Shown here piece after piece: positions 18,569 through 26,883 of a DNA stretch of 64,000 bases. The position numbers and the translations under genes were made by a program. The stretch is from JBBIQV01 sp964555285 (GTDB taxonomy: Bacteria; Nitrospirota; Nitrospiria; Nitrospirales; Nitrospiraceae). Within the stretch, counting starts at the first letter, position 1. Each line of letters begins with the position of its first letter. Below the pieces are notes generated by a model that was given only the letters and a program-made list of their open reading frames with translations, ran no database searches and had not been told where the DNA came from. The stretch is taken from the NCBI GenBank assembly GCA_964555285.1, contig CAZKRM010000002.1, positions 116,772 through 180,771 of the forward strand, given 5' to 3'.

Positions 18569-19405
18569 ATGCATCCTCGCTACCTTGTCTTCACCGACCT
18601 GGACGGCTGCCTTCTCGACAGCCGGACCTATTCGTTCGATGCGGCTCGACCGGCCCTCGAACGACTCCAGGCGAGCCATATCCCTGTAGTCCTGGTCTCC
18701 AGTAAGACACGGGCAGAGATCGAGCCTCTTCGCCGGCAATTGAATCACCAGGGTCCCTTCATCGTTGAAAACGGCGGCGCCGTGTTCGTGCCCCTCGGCA
18801 CATTTGATTTCCCTCTGGATCGCGCCCGGCGACGGTCTACCTACCACGTCATCGAGTTTGGAACGCCCTACGCCCTGTTGCGCGATGTGCTCAAGCAGAT
18901 TGAGGAAGCCGTCGGCACGCCGTTGATAGGATTCGGGGATCTCTCCATCGATGACATTATGGAGCTGACCGGACTATCCAGGGAAGCTGCGCTGCGGGCC
19001 AAGATACGCGAGTACGACGAGCCCTACCTGGTACAGGGCCCCGACACGATTGCCACAGAGGTCTGCCGTCAGATCATCACACGAGGGTTACAATGGACGA
19101 AGGGCGGTCGCTTCTTTCATCTGACCGGACTGAACAACAAGGGGCAGGCCGCCTTGAGGCTGCTTCATTGCTATAAACGGCAATGGAATCTCGATGGACC
19201 GCCGGCCGAGGTTGAAACCGTAGGGATCGGGGATAGCCTGAACGATCTCCCTCTCCTGCTGGCGGTGGATCATCCGGTGCTGGTACAGAAATCGGACGGA
19301 TCATACGATCACAACATCGATGTCCCTCAGCTGATTCATGCCCCAGGCATCGGACCGGTCGGGTGGAATCACGCCATTCTGCATCTGCTGCAGCTCGCAG
19401 CCTAG
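18569..19405 (+). CDS. Mannosyl-3-phosphoglycerate phosphatase family HAD hydrolase
   Basis: The product has 278 residues. The start at 18569 (MHPRYLVFTD) has GAGG 6 bases upstream. HAD motif I is FTDLDGCLLD (nucleophile and acid aspartates), motif II is VLVSSKTRAEI, and motif IV is GIGDSLNDLPLL. The cap has PFIVENGGAVFVP, typical of the MPGP/YedP group that dephosphorylates mannosyl- or glucosyl-3-phosphoglycerate to make a compatible solute. No synthase gene is nearby, so substrate is inferred from family only. Confidence 0.85.
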   Translation: MHPRYLVFTDLDGCLLDSRTYSFDAARPALERLQASHIPVVLVSSKTRAEIEPLRRQLNHQGPFIVENGGAVFVPLGTFDFPLDRARRRSTYHVIEFGTPYALLRDVLKQIEEAVGTPLIGFGDLSIDDIMELTGLSREAALRAKIREYDEPYLVQGPDTIATEVCRQIITRGLQWTKGGRFFHLTGLNNKGQAALRLLHCYKRQWNLDGPPAEVETVGIGDSLNDLPLLLAVDHPVLVQKSDGSYDHNIDVPQLIHAPGIGPVGWNHAILHLLQLAA

Positions 19406-19440
19406 CAAACGCGCGGTCTCTGCAGGATCAGCGGCGTCCG

Positions 19441-19635
19441 TCAAACGGGCTTCTTCGACGCAAACACCGCCGCATCGCAGGAGAGATATTTGATCTGTTT
19501 GATCGGGACCAGGATCATTTCCCGCGACGACTCCAAGTAAATAAACTCCTGGTCTTCCGACAACCGATGACTGACTGCATCCTTGATCAGCATTTCCTGA
19601 TTGTCCACAAACACCACTTTGACCCAATAATGCAC
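19441..19635 (-). CDS. Small cytoplasmic protein, 64 residues
   Basis: The gene uses a GTG start at 19635 with GGAGGAG about 8 bases upstream. The sequence alternates beta strands (WVKVVFVDNQEMLIKD, FIYLESSREMILVPI) and looks like a small beta-rich fold. No signal peptide or membrane helix. Family not recognised. It converges on the phosphatase gene with a 35-base gap. Confidence 0.6.
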   Translation of the reverse strand: MHYWVKVVFVDNQEMLIKDAVSHRLSEDQEFIYLESSREMILVPIKQIKYLSCDAAVFASKKPV

Positions 19636-19749
19636 GATCAGCTCCTCCCTACAAAAATCCGGCTACTTGACCACACCACTATCTCTTCGAAGCCAGCGGA
19701 TTATACTGATCCATTCGAGACTGTGGCAACTTGCCAGCCATAGCCCCTC

Positions 19750-19766
19750 GTGGGTAAAGTACCCAC
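19750..19766. promoter_or_regulatory. Short inverted repeat upstream of secreted-protein gene
   Basis: GTGGGTA (19750-19756) and TACCCAC (19760-19766) form a perfect 7-base inverted repeat with a 3-base centre. It lies 30-46 bases before the start at 19796. It could be an operator or a leader hairpin. Confidence 0.3.
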
Positions 19767-19795
19767 CGTATTACACTGTCTTCGAGGAATGTCCG

Positions 19796-20305
19796 ATGGC
19801 CAGATCAGTTCGAATCGGCGGGTTGACGGTGCTGTTGCTCATCGGCCTCACCATCTCCCCTATGCTTAGCGACGCGCAGGTGATGGGGGACCAAGCCGAA
19901 TTGGGCCGGCTCCAGTCGAAAGCCGAAGAGGCGATCGGGAATGACGATGCGGATGGCGCGGCGATGATGATGGGACGGGCCGCGTTGCTCGCCGCTCAAC
20001 TCGGCAAGAGAGAGACCGAATGGAAGGCGGCATTCCGCAAGGGCCAAGAGGCGCTTTTCAGATCGCAGGAACATACCTACCGGGCCATGGCACTCTTTCG
20101 ACGAGCCGGCGGTCAATTGCCGGCTTCATCGGGAGTCTGCGGCAGCCTGGCCCTTGCTCATACAAGTCTGACACACGTGGCTGAAATCAATAGACCTTCT
20201 CCCCAAGACACCCGCCTCCCGGAGGAGGCCGAGCGTCTTCAGGAATCTGCCGACAACTGGCGCCAGATCATCGTATCCCTGGTTGCCGAATACCAATGTC
20301 CGTAG
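19796..20305 (+). CDS. Secreted protein of unknown function
   Basis: The product has 169 residues. The start at 19796 (MARSVRIGGL) has GAGGAA 7 bases upstream. A signal peptide (about 1-27, cleavage near SDA/Q) is followed by helix-rich sequence with repeated alanine and glutamate, resembling a TPR-like helical repeat. Two cysteines (CGSLALAH, and one two residues from the C-terminus) could pair. No named family. Confidence 0.65.
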   Translation: MARSVRIGGLTVLLLIGLTISPMLSDAQVMGDQAELGRLQSKAEEAIGNDDADGAAMMMGRAALLAAQLGKRETEWKAAFRKGQEALFRSQEHTYRAMALFRRAGGQLPASSGVCGSLALAHTSLTHVAEINRPSPQDTRLPEEAERLQESADNWRQIIVSLVAEYQCP

Positions 20306-20335
20306 CTCTCCGGGGCCGTGGGCGCGGGCCTGGTG

Positions 20336-20779
20336 TTAGTCGTCCTCCGGGTTGATGATGTGCAGACCCGCCGTCTTTGACGCCGCCAACAGCTGCGAGT
20401 CGGCACTCACGACCGTCAGTCGCAGCGGCTTCAATTCCAGCGCCAACGCCAGATGCATCACTTGCGTGGCCCGTAAAAAGGGATACTCCAGGACCAACTC
20501 TTTGGTGGCCAGATACGTCCCCATTGTCGGCGCGATAAACTCAAAGAGTCCGGCTTTGGATTCCAGCTCGAATTTATACAAGACCGAATAACAATCGTCT
20601 CGGGTGATTTCTCCCTGCTGGGCTCGATTGGAGAGCGTGGCGTAAAAATCTGTGACCGTCCAGGTCGGCAGAATAGCGACTTTCCCGCGTTTGACCATCA
20701 GCTTGTTGACGACGCGAGTACCCCGTTCCATGCTATAGCGTTTGACGAGCGCGGTGGAATCAAAATAGTAGTATGGCAT
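20336..20779 (-). CDS. PIN-domain ribonuclease, VapC-like toxin
   Basis: The product has 147 residues. The first acidic residue D7 sits in YYFDSTALVKRY and the last in VVSADSQLLAA (about D127). The second acidic site appears as D44 in TVTDFYATLS. The third, usually D before the ALHLA helix, is glutamine here (ATQVMHLALA, about Q106). Loss of one metal ligand could weaken or alter nuclease activity. It starts 4 bases after a small basic-protein gene, the arrangement of a toxin-antitoxin pair with the antitoxin first. Confidence 0.8.
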   Translation of the reverse strand: MPYYYFDSTALVKRYSMERGTRVVNKLMVKRGKVAILPTWTVTDFYATLSNRAQQGEITRDDCYSVLYKFELESKAGLFEFIAPTMGTYLATKELVLEYPFLRATQVMHLALALELKPLRLTVVSADSQLLAASKTAGLHIINPEDD

Positions 20780-20783
20780 CCTG

Positions 20784-21053
20784 TCACACCCTCCCCTTCA
20801 TGATCAGGGCGGCCAGGGGCCCCTGGAGTTTTGAAAGTCGGTCCTGCAACTCGTCCAGCGGCACTTCCTCATATCCCTGTTTGCGCAGCGTATCGGCGAG
20901 ATTCCCCTGATTGAATGAGGCGGTGTCGTCCTTCAGTCGATCGCCCAGCTTCCGCTTCGCCAACCGACTCGACAGTTTCCGTCCGGGCTTCGTCAGCCCG
21001 CGTCCGCGACTCCGTGGGGCGCGGCCCATCGATTTCTCTGTAGACTGTGTCAC
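20784..21053 (-). CDS. Small basic protein, candidate antitoxin for the PIN toxin
   Basis: The product has 89 residues. It uses a GTG start at 21053 with GAGGAGGG about 10 bases upstream. The N-terminal half is very basic (RAPRSRGRGLTKPGRK, SSRLAKRKLGDRL), the C-terminal half acidic and helical (EEVPLDELQDRLSKLQGPL). No AbrB, RHH or Phd motif is obvious, so it is not a standard VapB. Its position 4 bases before the PIN gene is the reason to call it an antitoxin. A gene of 20 more residues on a longer frame is possible but lacks a start signal. Confidence 0.55.
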   Translation of the reverse strand: MTQSTEKSMGRAPRSRGRGLTKPGRKLSSRLAKRKLGDRLKDDTASFNQGNLADTLRKQGYEEVPLDELQDRLSKLQGPLAALIMKGRV

Positions 21054-21072
21054 AGTGCTGATTCCCTCCTCG

Positions 21073-22218
21073 TTAAAATGGGCGTGGGCTCGGTACCGCC
21101 GGATTCGCCGGTGTGGATTCTCGCGGGCAGCCGGCCGACGATGGCGCCTGGGCCGGCAACGACGCCTCTCCAAATACATGAGATGCGATCGCTTTGGCAA
21201 GGTCTGAGGAAAATTCTTGTTGAATAACCCGTAGGGCTTTCGCGGTGGCTTCGCGATCGGACAGATGCCCTTCCTTCCCGCCGCGCGATACCGCGCCGAC
21301 CACACGCTGCGTCGAGGACTCCACCACATCGAAGTCGCTGCACCACCGGACAAACTTGAATTGCGGGTCGCGCACATCGATCGGCCAGATACGCACGGTA
21401 CCGCGCACCAGCAATTCGCTGCCGGCCCGTTGGGTGGTCACATGCAATCCCTCACGAATGAGCCCTTCCGTGAGTGATCGCTGGGTCGGCTCTGCATGAT
21501 CCCCCGCGACCTCGACCGCGATGACCAGGTTCGTCGAAAGAAACTGATCCAGCTCATTCGACAGTTCATTCACACGATACGCGGCCGGAGTTCCCTGGCC
21601 GGAGGAACGGATGACGCGCAGATCTGCATTGAACGCGTCGCGCATCACAAGATTCCGTATGGCACGCCGGAGATCTCGCACTTTCGTCAACTTGTCAGTG
21701 GTCTGCCGCGCTTCGAGCAGATCGGTCTCAATCGTCCGATCCAGCTCTCGCATCTTATCCATCATCGCCGCTTCGCCCTGGCCGCGATGCATCCCCGCCA
21801 AGGCATAGTGCATCCCCTGATGCCGGTCGTACCAGGTATCGAGAATCTTTACGTTCTCGAGGACTTTATCGGTAGAGACTTTCGTCACCTGATCCAGCGT
21901 CAACCGCCGTTCGGTATTCGTCGATCCCCGGTTTTCGACGAGCAGATACGACTCCCAATCCTTCGCCTGCGCCGCAACCTCGGCCTTGAAAACTCTGGCC
22001 ACGGCCGCATAGGCCTGATCGGTTGCGGCGCTCTTGCTCGACGCCTGCCCTTCTCCTAAGAGATATTGAGTCGATGAAAACTCTGCGCTCGTCCCGTCCA
22101 CCCATGCCGGCTTCGCCTTCCCCCCAAACCACGTACAACTCGAGAGGGCCATTCCTGCGACGAACAGCATACCCAGCGGCAACACGACTTCGCGCCTCAG
22201 ACCGGCCGGTGCCCTCAT
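21073..22218 (-). CDS. Envelope lipoprotein with LPP20-like domain
   Basis: The product has 381 residues. The start at 22218 (MRAPAGLRRE) overlaps the previous stop as ATGA. The lipobox is ALSSC (about residue 27). The mature N-terminus KPAWVDGTSAEF followed by YLLGEGQASSKSAATDQA is an LPP20-type domain. The second half (about 210-340) includes a beta-rich LVVRGTVRIWPI-like region that may form a CsgG-like fold. It is the last gene in a four-gene lipoprotein cluster, and probably acts at the outer membrane. Confidence 0.7.
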   Translation of the reverse strand: MRAPAGLRREVVLPLGMLFVAGMALSSCTWFGGKAKPAWVDGTSAEFSSTQYLLGEGQASSKSAATDQAYAAVARVFKAEVAAQAKDWESYLLVENRGSTNTERRLTLDQVTKVSTDKVLENVKILDTWYDRHQGMHYALAGMHRGQGEAAMMDKMRELDRTIETDLLEARQTTDKLTKVRDLRRAIRNLVMRDAFNADLRVIRSSGQGTPAAYRVNELSNELDQFLSTNLVIAVEVAGDHAEPTQRSLTEGLIREGLHVTTQRAGSELLVRGTVRIWPIDVRDPQFKFVRWCSDFDVVESSTQRVVGAVSRGGKEGHLSDREATAKALRVIQQEFSSDLAKAIASHVFGEASLPAQAPSSAGCPRESTPANPAVPSPRPF

Positions 22219-23705
22219 TGAATCACCCGTTGAATCATGACCGCGGTTTGTCCTGGGGCCAGCGTGAGCAGGCGCCTGTTCTCCGTCGTCGGATCGTTTC
22301 CTCGCCCGATCAGCTGCACCGACGCTGCATACTGCCCGGGATCGACCCACACGCGAGCGATATGAATTTCATCCGGGAGCGTCTGCCAACTGCGCTTATC
22401 AGCCTCTTCCGAGGCCACCGCAAGGCCCTTCGTCAGAAGCCCGACGATGAGTCCCACCCAAGGAGCGGCATCTTTACCGGCCGCTTGCTGGGCCCCGCGT
22501 GTGGCCCCTTCCGCCATCGCGAACTTGACGGCTGCGCGAGCCAGCGCCTTGACCGTGATGCCGGGCAACCGATCGGAAAGACTTTTGTCGGCCAACGCGG
22601 AAACGTTCTGTCCCAACTCTGAAGAGACCCTCACCTGCCGACCGGTCTCGCCGACCAGCGTCAACTGCTCCACAGGCACCTGCGTTTTCTGCGTCGCCAA
22701 GCGAGGCACCGCCACGCGCACGACACGACCATTGAGGCCATACAGGACGCTATCGACACCCCGGTTCTGATGCCTGTTCGACTGAGAGAACCCGCGATTC
22801 AACAACACGAGCTGCAAGGCATCCAGGCTGATCGGCAAGTCAAGAAAGCGGTCCTCCTTGCGGGGGGCGCGGCCATTATAACTGATCAATACCACTTGGG
22901 CGAGACCGCGCTGCGCCGCACTGGCCTGCCATATCGTGTCAGGGAAGAGCCGGCGATACTCCTCAAACTCATTCGTCAAACTGAGCGCGTCAGCGGTCCG
23001 CAAGAGATCGGCGCGGAGTTGTGTCGGCACCGGCGTGCGCGCCCAGCCTCGGTTGGCTTCATACGCGTCATAGGCCTTCCGGTAGGCAATGAACGCGTTA
23101 TTCACGTCGTCCGTCGCCTCATAGAGAATGCCCGTCAGATATCGGGCAAACCCGTCCTCTCGATAGCTCGCCTTGTCTTTGACCTTATCCGTAAGCACGT
23201 TGAGCCGGTGATCGATCCGGCGGGCTTCCACCAAGGCTTCCTGGAGCTGCCCCTGCGCGGCGTAGTTCAACGCCTTGACGACATTGATCATCACATGTTC
23301 GTAGGGATCGCCTTCGTAGAATAAGGCATTGTCATTGGTAAGAAAGGCGGCGGCTTCAGAGCGAACCGTCCTGGTATAGAGCCGTTCCACTTCCTCTTCG
23401 GCCTGTTCCAAAACAGCGCTGCTCTGCTGGTAATCGCCGGCCAATTGCAGCGTCATCCCGCGATCCATGCCATACAGCAGGCGACTCTTCTCTCCGTAGG
23501 ATTTTTCAGCTTGTTGCACAATCGCGTCTGCCTGCTTGGCGTCACCCGCCGCCAAACTCTGCTCGATCAACAGGTAGCGATTGATGGGAGGACCGCACGC
23601 GGTCAACAGAAGCAGCCCGGCAGGCACAGCGAATCGAAGGGATGAACAGACAGCGCGCCACGGCGCCGGAGAACTGCGGGCAACACGTGAGAAGAGAGGG
23701 CTCAA
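22215..23705 (-). CDS. COG3014-family TPR lipoprotein
   Basis: The product has 496 residues. A lipoprotein signal ends LLLLTAC (about residue 37). Residues 45-230 form helical TPR-like repeats (SAVLEQAEEEVERLY, LNYAAQGQLQEALVEARR), as in COG3014 proteins. The second half is mixed and contains QQAAGKDAAPWVGLIVG. It overlaps the start of the next lipoprotein gene by 4 bases and follows the LpoB-like gene by 14 bases. The three together recur in bacterial envelope clusters from memory of the families; their exact job is unknown. Confidence 0.75.
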   Translation of the reverse strand: MSPLFSRVARSSPAPWRAVCSSLRFAVPAGLLLLTACGPPINRYLLIEQSLAAGDAKQADAIVQQAEKSYGEKSRLLYGMDRGMTLQLAGDYQQSSAVLEQAEEEVERLYTRTVRSEAAAFLTNDNALFYEGDPYEHVMINVVKALNYAAQGQLQEALVEARRIDHRLNVLTDKVKDKASYREDGFARYLTGILYEATDDVNNAFIAYRKAYDAYEANRGWARTPVPTQLRADLLRTADALSLTNEFEEYRRLFPDTIWQASAAQRGLAQVVLISYNGRAPRKEDRFLDLPISLDALQLVLLNRGFSQSNRHQNRGVDSVLYGLNGRVVRVAVPRLATQKTQVPVEQLTLVGETGRQVRVSSELGQNVSALADKSLSDRLPGITVKALARAAVKFAMAEGATRGAQQAAGKDAAPWVGLIVGLLTKGLAVASEEADKRSWQTLPDEIHIARVWVDPGQYAASVQLIGRGNDPTTENRRLLTLAPGQTAVMIQRVIQ

Positions 23706-23719
23706 CAGAGTTCTGGAGC

Positions 23720-24328
23720 CTAGAAAATGGTTCTTTTCTTTTCGATGACCTTCTTTATTTTCTTCTGTCCGTACCAGACCTTGGCATTACTCTCCAGGTC
23801 GATCATCTGGAGATCCACTTGATAGAACACGGCTTTGGTCGCATCCGCTTCGTCGAGGATCGTCGAAATCGTCCCCTTCATCATGTAATCGGCGCCGATT
23901 TCTTTTCCAGGAGCCTTTTGCGTATCCTCGCGTGAAAACATCGCTTGCTCTTTGCGCTCGGTGCGCAGCTCATCGCGCTCGCCCTTGCCGGCGACGAACG
24001 TGACCTTCTGTGAATTGGTCAGTTCACGCTCAAGGTCGGTCACAAACGTCTGGACGCTGATGTGCTCGTGGCTGCTGTTCAAGATCGTGCCGACCACCAC
24101 AACAGGCTGGCGATGCTTTGCTTGGGTAAAGTTGCCGAGCCAGGGGTAACCAAGCGACTCCTTGACCATGGTCTCAGCCACCATCCGCGAGTCGGTATCG
24201 TTCCAGCGCCCGCTGAGATCGGTCACCACACCGGCATCGACCCGCGTCACTTTTGTTTCATGCCCGCACCCTGCCAGAGTCAACACCGCCACCGCTCCCA
24301 CCGCCAGCCATCCGGACTTCATCGCCAT
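23720..24328 (-). CDS. LpoB-family penicillin-binding-protein activator lipoprotein
   Basis: The product has 202 residues. The start at 24328 is chosen because GGAGGG lies about 9 bases upstream; an ATG 10 codons earlier contains that site inside the frame. The lipobox is LTLAGC. The mature protein shows LpoB-family phrases DLSGRWNDTDSRMVAE and GADYMMKGTISTI. In enterobacteria LpoB stimulates PBP1b at the outer membrane; here the partner is unknown. Genes for other lipoproteins flank it. Confidence 0.8.
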   Translation of the reverse strand: MAMKSGWLAVGAVAVLTLAGCGHETKVTRVDAGVVTDLSGRWNDTDSRMVAETMVKESLGYPWLGNFTQAKHRQPVVVVGTILNSSHEHISVQTFVTDLERELTNSQKVTFVAGKGERDELRTERKEQAMFSREDTQKAPGKEIGADYMMKGTISTILDEADATKAVFYQVDLQMIDLESNAKVWYGQKKIKKVIEKKRTIF

Positions 24329-24379
24329 CACATCGGTCCCTCCGCTGAAAATCCTCATAAGAACGAGACACTCGAAGCG

Positions 24380-24946
24380 TTATCGCGCCAAGCGCTTGTC
24401 TTCTTCTTTCTCCAGCCGATCGAACATCTTATCGGCATTCTTCCGGACAAAGTCGCGCACCTGCGCATTGAGCTCTTTCGCCTGCTCCAAGTTGTTCTTC
24501 ATTTCTTCGAGGTTCAGCTTGGTGAGGACGTAATACGTGTTGGTCTTGTCGTCTTTGTATCGATCAATCGGGCGCACACCGCTCAGCGTCGCCGTCGTGA
24601 CCGTCTTGATCGCCCGCTCGACATTCTGCTCCTCCGTGTTTCTGGTGAAATCGCCGGCGGTCGTCGACGCCGCGTAATCTCTCATCAGATAACCGGTGTA
24701 GGTTTCAAAGGTCTTGGCAATTTCGGCGCGCGCGCGATTCTCAGCCGTATCCCAGGCCAATGGCTCGTTCCGCACTCCAACCACCGCCCCCACGCCATAG
24801 AACGCCTTGCTCTCCTTCTCGTTGAACGCTCCCGACCCCTTCTGCACCCACTTTGGAGGGCCACCACAAGCGGCAAGTCCGACCAAGAGAACAACGGCAA
24901 GCCCGGCGCCCGCCAGTCTCGTAAAACGCGCTTGCGATATAGCCAT
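24380..24946 (-). CDS. LPP20-family lipoprotein
   Basis: The product has 188 residues. The start at 24946 (MAISQARFTR) has AAGGAGGA 5 bases upstream. The lipobox is VGLAAC. The mature start GGPPKWVQKGSGAF and the segment FYGVGAVVG place it in the LPP20 family (named after a Helicobacter lipoprotein). The C-terminus is a charged helix. It is the first gene of the minus-strand lipoprotein cluster, with a 51-base gap to the LpoB-like gene. Confidence 0.78.
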   Translation of the reverse strand: MAISQARFTRLAGAGLAVVLLVGLAACGGPPKWVQKGSGAFNEKESKAFYGVGAVVGVRNEPLAWDTAENRARAEIAKTFETYTGYLMRDYAASTTAGDFTRNTEEQNVERAIKTVTTATLSGVRPIDRYKDDKTNTYYVLTKLNLEEMKNNLEQAKELNAQVRDFVRKNADKMFDRLEKEEDKRLAR

Positions 24947-25125
24947 GCGATCCTCCTTCATCCATAACGGGAATTGATGACGTGGAACCTCAAACGATTC
25001 GAAAATTCGCGTGAATTCATGCTAACATGCGACCCTGCTTCAGTCAACGCAACGGGGTATGAACGGTTGACGAGACTGCGCGTATTCAATCCACTCCGTG
25101 ATGATTCTTAGAGGAGACACACACT

Positions 25126-25296
25126 GTGGCCGACGTTCAAATAGAAGACGGCATTATTAAGATCGCCAGCCTGGACATTCAAGATCCCAAGGCCGCCGCG
25201 GTCTTGGCAGAATATCCGCAAGTGCGCTGGGCCGAAATCACGAGACGCGCGCTGAAGATCGGATTGGGCTATCTCAAGGGTGGCGGGAAAGACTAA
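25126..25296 (+). CDS. Small protein with ribbon-helix-helix-like C-terminus
   Basis: The product has 56 residues. The GTG start at 25126 has GAGGAGA about 8 bases upstream. The N-terminal half contains a DIQDPKAAAVLAEYP strand-helix, and the C-terminal half QVRWAEITRRALKIGLGYL resembles the helix of RHH antitoxins. No toxin gene is adjacent. Its stop overlaps the stop of the converging pseudo-caspase gene by 3 bases. Coding status is supported by codon bias like the neighbours. Confidence 0.6.
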   Translation: MADVQIEDGIIKIASLDIQDPKAAAVLAEYPQVRWAEITRRALKIGLGYLKGGGKD

Positions 25297-26687
25297 GGTT
25301 TTTTCTGGGTATCGGCCTGACTCACGGCCGCTCGCGCGCGGGAATCGGTTCCGCCCAACTCGACATAGCGGCGAAACGCCTCGACAGACTTCGCCTGATC
25401 CTTCAGATAATCCGCGTAGAGCGTGCCGAGTGAAAAATAGACATCCTGATAACCGGCGTTCACCTTGAGCGCCTGCAAAAGCGCCTGTTCGGCTTCCGGG
25501 AAATTCCCCCGCTTTTCATAGATCAACCCCAACGTGTAGTACGAGTCAGGGTTCGTGGGCGCGTGCTTAACGGCCAACTGGCCGGCGGTCAAGGCCTCGT
25601 CAAGATTGGGCAGGATCTCCAACCGGAGATAACTTTTCAGCACATAGGCATCACCGAATTCCGGATTCAAATCAATCGAGCGGTTCAGTCGTTCCAGAGC
25701 TTCCTCTACGCGCTTCCCCTCCTGGAGCAACACAAACGCCTGGTCATATTGCGCCCGTGCCGCCTGTTGCCGTTCAGCCGGCGTCTGGGGCCCCGCGCCG
25801 AGCACAAATGCGGCCTTGCGCCCTTCGATGAGAATGAAGTCGCCATCCCCGTCCAGCCTGGCGGATATCGGATGTTGCTGCCCCTGCGTGACGCCGGGGA
25901 TTTCCTTTTCAAGATACGCTCCCAACTCGGAAGCCATCAGCCAGCCATTCTTGTTCAGATCCGCCGCACCCTGTAACCCCGTCAGAAGCGCTTTGACGAA
26001 CACACTCGCATCCCCGACACGCTTCGACACTTCCCCCTTATCCCCGGCAGTAATCACCTGCATGGCGCGCCGTTCCGTGTCGTCCTCCGGTGACAACCGG
26101 CCTTCGAGAGACAACTGCTGAGGCGCCGTGGCTTCCCAGCCTCGGACCGCAGTATCAAGAATGAGCAGGGTGTGCTTCGCCGCCAGACGCCGGGTAAATT
26201 CCTTGAGCTGGTCGAAGGTAATGGACTTGGCGACATTATTGATCTGCGCATCCGAGGGAACCAGATAGCCTAAATCCTTCCCATCGGCATCTTGCGTCAC
26301 TCCGGAATGCCCCACGTAGAAGAGCGCCAGACGATCCATCCGTCCGACCTTGCGCGGCAACATATCCGACAAGAGCTGCTGCAGACGGCGAAAGCTGGCA
26401 TCCTTGTCATAGACTTCGACCACTTCATCGAAGCCCATCTGTCGAAATGCCTGGGACACCGTTTTGGCGTCCGCCACCGCTCCGGGAATCGATGGAGCCA
26501 GCAGATAGCGCTCCACGCCGATGATCACCGCCCATGATTTGTAGTAGAGCCCCTCGGGTTTCCCCAACTGGGCTGAAGCAGACTGCGCTCCGCCTAACCA
26601 GGCAAGCAGGAACAGCCCGAGACCAAAACTCGTAGCGCAGTGGCGCCGGGAAAGCAGAGATGTGATCGATCGAAGAAGTGTTTGCAT
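25293..26687 (-). CDS. Secreted caspase-fold protein with TPRs; catalytic cysteine absent
   Basis: The product has 464 residues. A signal peptide runs to about residue 39 (SASA/Q). A peptidase C14 (caspase) domain covers about 48-285. The histidine element FYVGHSG (H127) is intact, but where the family has D-x-C-x-x-G the sequence reads D178-T-A-V-R-G183, so the cysteine is alanine. An EF-hand-like loop DLNKNGWLMASE begins at D243. TPRs fill about 310-455. It may be a binding scaffold rather than a protease. It converges on the small gene at 25126. Confidence 0.85.
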   Translation of the reverse strand: MQTLLRSITSLLSRRHCATSFGLGLFLLAWLGGAQSASAQLGKPEGLYYKSWAVIIGVERYLLAPSIPGAVADAKTVSQAFRQMGFDEVVEVYDKDASFRRLQQLLSDMLPRKVGRMDRLALFYVGHSGVTQDADGKDLGYLVPSDAQINNVAKSITFDQLKEFTRRLAAKHTLLILDTAVRGWEATAPQQLSLEGRLSPEDDTERRAMQVITAGDKGEVSKRVGDASVFVKALLTGLQGAADLNKNGWLMASELGAYLEKEIPGVTQGQQHPISARLDGDGDFILIEGRKAAFVLGAGPQTPAERQQAARAQYDQAFVLLQEGKRVEEALERLNRSIDLNPEFGDAYVLKSYLRLEILPNLDEALTAGQLAVKHAPTNPDSYYTLGLIYEKRGNFPEAEQALLQALKVNAGYQDVYFSLGTLYADYLKDQAKSVEAFRRYVELGGTDSRARAAVSQADTQKKP

Positions 26688-26883
26688 GACCGGCTCCGGA
26701 TGAGCCTACCCTTGCGCCGTGACGGCTGTCAAGGAATCCAGCCGACGAACCTGCGCATCCCGGCAGTTTACACGATACCTGGACCGATCCCCGTACAATT
26801 GTATGGTTGCAGGGGGAAGTCCCTTTCTCCATAATCATCCCATTCGTGCTGAGACGGCTATCGACCGAGGAGGTGTGTGCGTC

